Below, one piece after another: positions 59,701-64,000 of a DNA stretch of 64,000 nucleotides. Position 1 is the stretch's first letter. Each line of letters opens with the position of its first letter. A program made the position numbers and the translations under genes. The stretch is from assembly GCF_036669915.1 (NCBI RefSeq), contig NC_089321.1, positions 10,619,414 to 10,683,413 on the forward strand, in the 5' to 3' direction. The DNA is from Pocillopora verrucosa (taxonomy: Eukaryota > Cnidaria > Anthozoa > Scleractinia > Pocilloporidae). Below the pieces are notes generated by a model. That model saw only the letters and a program-made list of their open reading frames with translations. It ran no database searches and was not told where the DNA came from.

Positions 59701-62577
59701 GAATGCTGTAAAATTTTAATCATAAGTCTGATCTGGAAAGAAGGAAACCTGATCTGTGCAAACAGTGAATAGCATCAGGAGAAGCTGCACAGTCCATAAT
59801 TAATAATAGTTACCTGTTAAGGATATCGAACAAAAGAACAGCCTTTTTTTTTATTAGATCAATTGTCAATTACTTTAATTTGTGTGCCTAGTTACAATCT
59901 TAGTTACAATGTTTATCTTTTTCCCTATTGGTTTGTAATCGGATATTTTAGCGTCACCACGCGCATATAAAAACTAAATTAGCGTCCCTATAAGCCAGAG
60001 TTTCGTAAGATTTCACCTTGAACAGCAGCAACTTCGTTCTTTCGTTCCAAACCTTTGGCACAAGCGGGACCGATATGTAAGTGATTTTGTTAGTTTTATT
60101 TCAATATGTTTAAGTTTAGTTTTTACCTTGGGCGATAGCGCACATATGTACTGTGTTGTACAACAGTACAACTAATTATCTTGAAATCGAAGGAGTATTT
60201 TGAAACACAGGCGGCCCAAGCTTCAGCTGTGAGATGATCATCTTACGCAATAACGGTCATGGCGGAATTATAAGAGTTTGTATGGGCATATTTACGACCG
60301 CCCTCAGGAATAAAAAAAAATACGTCAAATTCTCAAAAAAAATACCTCACCTCGCTTCCACAGCGTATTGCTTGTTATCTGACCGCTTACTTTGATGAAA
60401 AGAGCCCATTTGAGCGAGTTGTTCATTTCGAGGTTTTCAACGTACATAAGAAAAGCCCAAGGCTGAACACTCCATTTCCGAACGCCTGATCCGAGAAGCG
60501 AAAAATCCAAGCTCAAAATGATAGGGCGGCCACAAATCCAACACAGAATCCAAGCACACATAATGTAGTTTCATTTCAATTCACTACAAACTCAATCTTC
60601 CCCGTGCAACCGACGCTAAGCCGCGGTTTGCTTCAAAAATTTCCAGTTTAGAGGTTTCTAACAGCCCGCGACCACATCAACCTTGACACACGACCGTTGA
60701 AACCCTACCTCCTTTTCAAACTGAGCCTTGCCGGGGACCACACCGTCCGTTATTATCAATAAATTAGTTTAGAACCACGGGTCCCCTCCGGTCGAAATCG
60801 ATCGAGAGGCTATTGTTTTATCCTAAAGTAAAAGAAATAAGTATCTACAAGGGCACTTGGCAAGAAACACATACACGAAGTGCGAAATTTAGCGTAGCCG
60901 GCAACTAAGAATAAAGTAAATACTTACATGGCTGAGCGACTTGTTCTATTGTGACTCACATTCTCGTGCGGACGAAGCGAAATAACAGTTGTCTTGTTGG
61001 CAGAATTAAAATAGGTATGTCCAGATAGAACTAAATTGAATACTGGTATAAATCCTTGCCAGGTTTTCCTCTGACTACGAAAATAATCACACATTTGTAA
61101 ACATTTCCGAAGGCGAATTCGATTGGCCGATCGAAACAATAGCCTCTTGATCGATTTCGACCTGAGGGAACCCGTGGTTCTAAAACAATTTATTGATAAT
61201 AACGGACGGCGTGGTCCCTGGCGAGGCTCAGTTTGAAAAGGAGGTAGGGTTTCAACGGTCGTGTGTCAAGGTTGATGTGGTCGCGGGCTGTTAGAAACCT
61301 CTAAACTGGAAATGTTTGAAGCAAACTGCGGCTTAGCGTCGGTTGCACGGGGAAGATTGAGTTTGTAGTGAATTGAAATGAAACTACAGTATGTGTGCTT
61401 GGATTCTGCGTTGGATTTGTGGCCGCCCGGTCATTTTGAGCTTGGATTTTTCGCTTCTCGGATCAGGCGTTCGGAAATGGAGTGTTCAGCCTTGGGCTTT
61501 CTTATATGCGTTGAAAACCTCGAAATGAACAACTCGCTCAAATGGGCTCTTTTCATCAAAGTAAGCGGTCAGATAACAAGCACTACGCTGTGGAAGCGAG
61601 GTGAGGTATTTTTTTTGAGAATTTGACGTATTTTTTTATTCCTTAGAGCGCTCGTAAATATTCCCATACAAACTCTTAAAATTCCGCCATGACCGTTATT
61701 GCGTAAGATGATCATCTCACAGCTGGAGCTTGGGCCGCCTGTGTTTGAAATAACTAGACGCTCACACAGTGACGCCCACATTTTAGTCTTTGGGCTGTTA
61801 ATCAGCCGCAAATGGTCATCGTGTAGCCGATCTTTGAATCTCGAGTAGTTTTAATTTAGCCTTTTATGATTTTTTTATGTTAATTCACGTTGATTGTTGT
61901 TATTTTAATCGCGTTATCGACATAGGCACGTAAAGCGTTTCTTTCATGCCTTTCGCACCAATTCAATTAGATTCATGCTTTCGTTATAATATTATTGCAA
62001 TTTCAGTTTACGATCGTGATCGTGACCGTGATCTAAATAAACACCGTTGATAGTCATCTTGGTTTTCGTGGTTTCATTACGACCGGTAAAATAGTCCCAC
62101 ATCAGCGAAACTTAGAAAACACGCATAGCGACACCCCTCGAAGTTTCCTCTTTCGTCGCAAGCGTCGCTTTACCACTTTCGGAAATTTCGAAAACACTTT
62201 CGGATTACTAAAGAATAATTAAGGAATTAAATCAATGTAGAAAGAGAGATTTTGTTTCTTCATTAAAACCAAAAGTCAACAAAACTTCGCTCTCCTAGAA
62301 GTAGGTAACACCACTCTATCAAACTGGTTATGCCCTCACCTTTCTTCTTGTCATTCCTTTTAGTTTTCATGCGTAAAAAGCTCCCGGGTTTGTCCAGCTT
62401 CAAAACACAAGATAGCTGCAGAATGCTGTTACTGGATAGTGTGCCATTGATCTCTATCACCCCACTCTGGACATTTGAAACATTCATACCGGACGAACAT
62501 GTTGCTAGAAGATGTCCACAGGCTGAGGGGCACCGAGCAAATAGGAGTAGGAATGAATATAAAAGGATTGAAAACAT
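56761..62577 (-). CDS. SIDT-like: SIDT locus J: SID-1/SIDT-family membrane protein with nonsense exon 2
   Basis: Exon 1 62340-62577, exon 2 59007-59066, exon 3 56761-58802. Exon 3 is fully open: ectodomain, RSFDYNYA, TM1, acidic linker, CYYNDFCYR, SxxxH (FSTLYHLCPG), Asp (TFQFDSAF), HDLWH, then a long basic tail (RGKRKKKGSAG end) encoded by roughly 65-70 bp DNA repeats at 56740-56890. Exon 2 has TAA at 59011-59013 where H, B and D have a sense codon (GAA in H and B). Joining exon 1 to exon 3 directly keeps frame (759 aa), so an exon-2-skipped product is possible; otherwise this is an early pseudogene. Like H and B it has an ATG in frame upstream of the exon 3 acceptor (MMYLCARLSLLFLGSLLVSL). 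Intron 1 is expanded by a 2.36-kb nested insertion. Assigning this exon 1 to this exon 3 is inferred from order. Confidence 0.8.
59815..62169. mobile_element. LTR-like insertion with 5-bp target duplication
   Basis: Flanked by TTACC on both sides (59810-59814 and 62170-62174); the same intron position is uninterrupted at 51270 in locus H. The insert starts tgttaaggatatcg, has a TATA-like 'atataaaaacta' near 59966 and 'aataaa' near 62035, and no gag-pol. Minus its nested foldback element it is about 810 bp, which fits a solo LTR, although the 3' end is not a canonical CA. Confidence 0.6.
60206..61743. mobile_element. Foldback element with about 610-bp arms and 7-bp target duplication
   Basis: Starts cacaggcggcccaagc and ends with the reverse complement. 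TTTGAAA occurs on both sides (60199-60205, 61744-61750). Left arm to about 60818, right arm from about 61134, unique spacer of about 315 bp. The arms match almost base for base by eye. Both encode the same open frame on opposite strands (NNSLKWALFIKVSGQITS), with no known domain. Confidence 0.85.
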
Positions 62578-64000
62578 CCTAAAAAGCAAGTCTTGCGTTG
62601 CTTAATTTAGATAGCACCTTATCTTCTTGGTTGTGCTGCGTGCAAACAAGAGACCTGACGGGTGTTTTTATGCCCTATCGATTCTCGACATGACACTTTG
62701 GAAAGACAAGAGCCTAGTTATAATAGGTTGCGGCCTTGTTTTAAATAATTTATTTGATTAATATTCAGGGTCAAGCTACTCATGCTTTTTGTTGCGGCTG
62801 AATCCACCCAAAGTTAGAAAAATCCTATTTAACCTCGGAGAAAGCCAAAAGTACAACCTCTTGCTCAAGCTCAAGACTTGCGTTGCTTTATTTAGATAGC
62901 GCCCTATCTTGTTGGCTTTCCATGCCGTAATAATTCTCAACATGACACTTTGGACAGACAAAAGCCTAGTTATAACAGGTTTCCGTCTCACTTTAAATAA
63001 TTTATTCGATGAATACATCTTTATTTCTGGCGTAGGAGCTCATCACAGAGTGCGTTTCTACCAGAACAATTTGCAATCTCAGCAGCCAGCGAAAACACAT
63101 CACAATATCACTAGAGTCAATAAGTGCCGGGAGTAATAACAAGCAAACAGTTGGAGCGCGGGAAAAATGCGGGCGACCAAGTCTCGACTGGGTTTTAGTT
63201 TTGCATCTGATTGGTTGTTGATCGGGTGGCGGAACTTTTCTGAGTCATAAAGCGAAGAAAAACAAAACCATGACCATCCCGGATCACTTCGACACTCGGG
63301 TACAAATAGTTCTCGGCCACCGATCATTTAGCAGATGAAAAGCAAGGCTTGTGTTGCTTAATTTAGACAGCGCCGTATCTTGTTGGCTCTGTTGCGTGCA
63401 AACAAGAGACCTGTGTTTCTATGCCCTAATGATTCTCAACACGACACATTGGAAAGACAAAAGCCTAGTTATAATAGGTGATGAATTGCCATCTCTTTTG
63501 AAATAATTTCTTTGATGAAAAATTCAGGGTCAAGCTACTCGAACTTTTTGTTGAGGCTAAATCCATCCAAAGTTAGACAAATCCTATTTGGCCTCGGGGG
63601 AAACCAAAAGTAAAAGCTCTGATTCCTGAAAATAACGCAAGCTTATAAGTAATGTGGTGCCAAATTTGCGAGTTTTCCTCAAATTAATCTAATATTTAGA
63701 GTTTGAACGGGATCTTAAGGGAAACGTATGCTCCAGATACTTATATTAAGTCATCCATTAACAAGAGTATATGAACTTAATTACTTTTTCCAAAGAGTAG
63801 CCCAGCTGTGACTGAACAGTCTCGAACTCTTTCTTCCATCCAAAGGCGGTACTTTTGGACAATTAAGGGCCAGTCAAAGAGACATTCTTAACTCAAACAA
63901 ATACCTTTTTACGATAATCAAAAAACAGTTGATACAGACTTTTGACATTAGGGTCTGATTTTAGAGGGTGGTTTGATTTTGGACGCTAGTGTCAAAATTT
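62171..64000. repeat. Segmental duplication, right copy
   Basis: Near-identical copy of 51271-53119, running to the window edge, with a CCAAT module at 63060-63340 and a minisatellite relic from about 63930. It implies another SIDT unit beyond the window. Confidence 0.85.
62340..62577 (-). CDS. SIDT-like: Exon 1 of SIDT locus J (signal peptide exon)
   Basis: ATG at 62577, MFSILLYSFLLLFARCPSAC then GHLLATCSSGMNVSNVQSG. Donor G|gtgagg at 62340/62339. Confidence 0.82.

Noticed and set aside
60325..61626. Two similar 78-82 codon frames, one on each strand
   Set aside because: They are the same sequence in the two arms of the foldback element; no known domain and no separate gene evidence.

Overview
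The window is eukaryotic, non-coding-rich, AT-rich genomic DNA from an animal. The gene families, the intron structure and the repeats (foldback elements, many MITEs, short CCAAT-rich repeats, non-LTR reverse transcriptase debris) fit an anthozoan cnidarian, most likely a stony coral. That placement is an inference and no marker gene proves it.

The main content is a tandem array of SID-1/SIDT-family genes, all on the minus strand. These are polytopic membrane proteins of the CREST superfamily, known for double-stranded RNA uptake (SID-1) and for lysosomal RNA and sterol/lipid transport (SIDT1/2). Six loci keep a nearly complete large 3' exon: A (4160-7771), B (22331-25961, broken), D (29557-33317), F (35970-39428, frameshifted), H (47228-51677) and J (56761-62577, stop in exon 2). 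The shared architecture is exon 1 (signal peptide and first beta strands, 238 nt, ends in phase 1), a 57-63 nt exon 2 (phase 1 to phase 1) and one exon of about 2 kb holding the rest of the ectodomain and all membrane segments. D and H read through all three exons in frame (809 and 745 aa). At least five further SIDT fragments (18.3, 27.6, 33.7, 53.6 and 56.1 kb) mark decayed copies. Flanks, introns and a CCAAT-rich module are duplicated with each gene. The block at 51.27-53.12 kb recurs almost unchanged at 62.17-64.00 kb, so the array extends beyond the window.

Two other genes lie on the plus strand. At 142-2432 is the 3' part of an unidentified five-exon gene carrying a HIND-like motif. At 40087-45227, between SIDT loci F and H, is a CP2 (TFCP2/UBP1) transcription factor copy. 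Its first four exons are clean, but its DNA-binding-domain exons carry premature stops and a frameshift, so it is an unprocessed pseudogene or a gene for a truncated product.

The rest is mobile or repetitive. From 8 to 17.7 kb there are MITEs, inverted repeats and a relic of a SAP-domain gene. From 18.4 to 20.9 kb there is a 27-bp minisatellite split by a non-LTR retrotransposon fragment. Intron 1 of H holds an LTR-like insertion. Intron 1 of J holds another LTR-like insertion, which itself contains a 1.5-kb foldback element. No tRNA, rRNA or CRISPR array was recognised.
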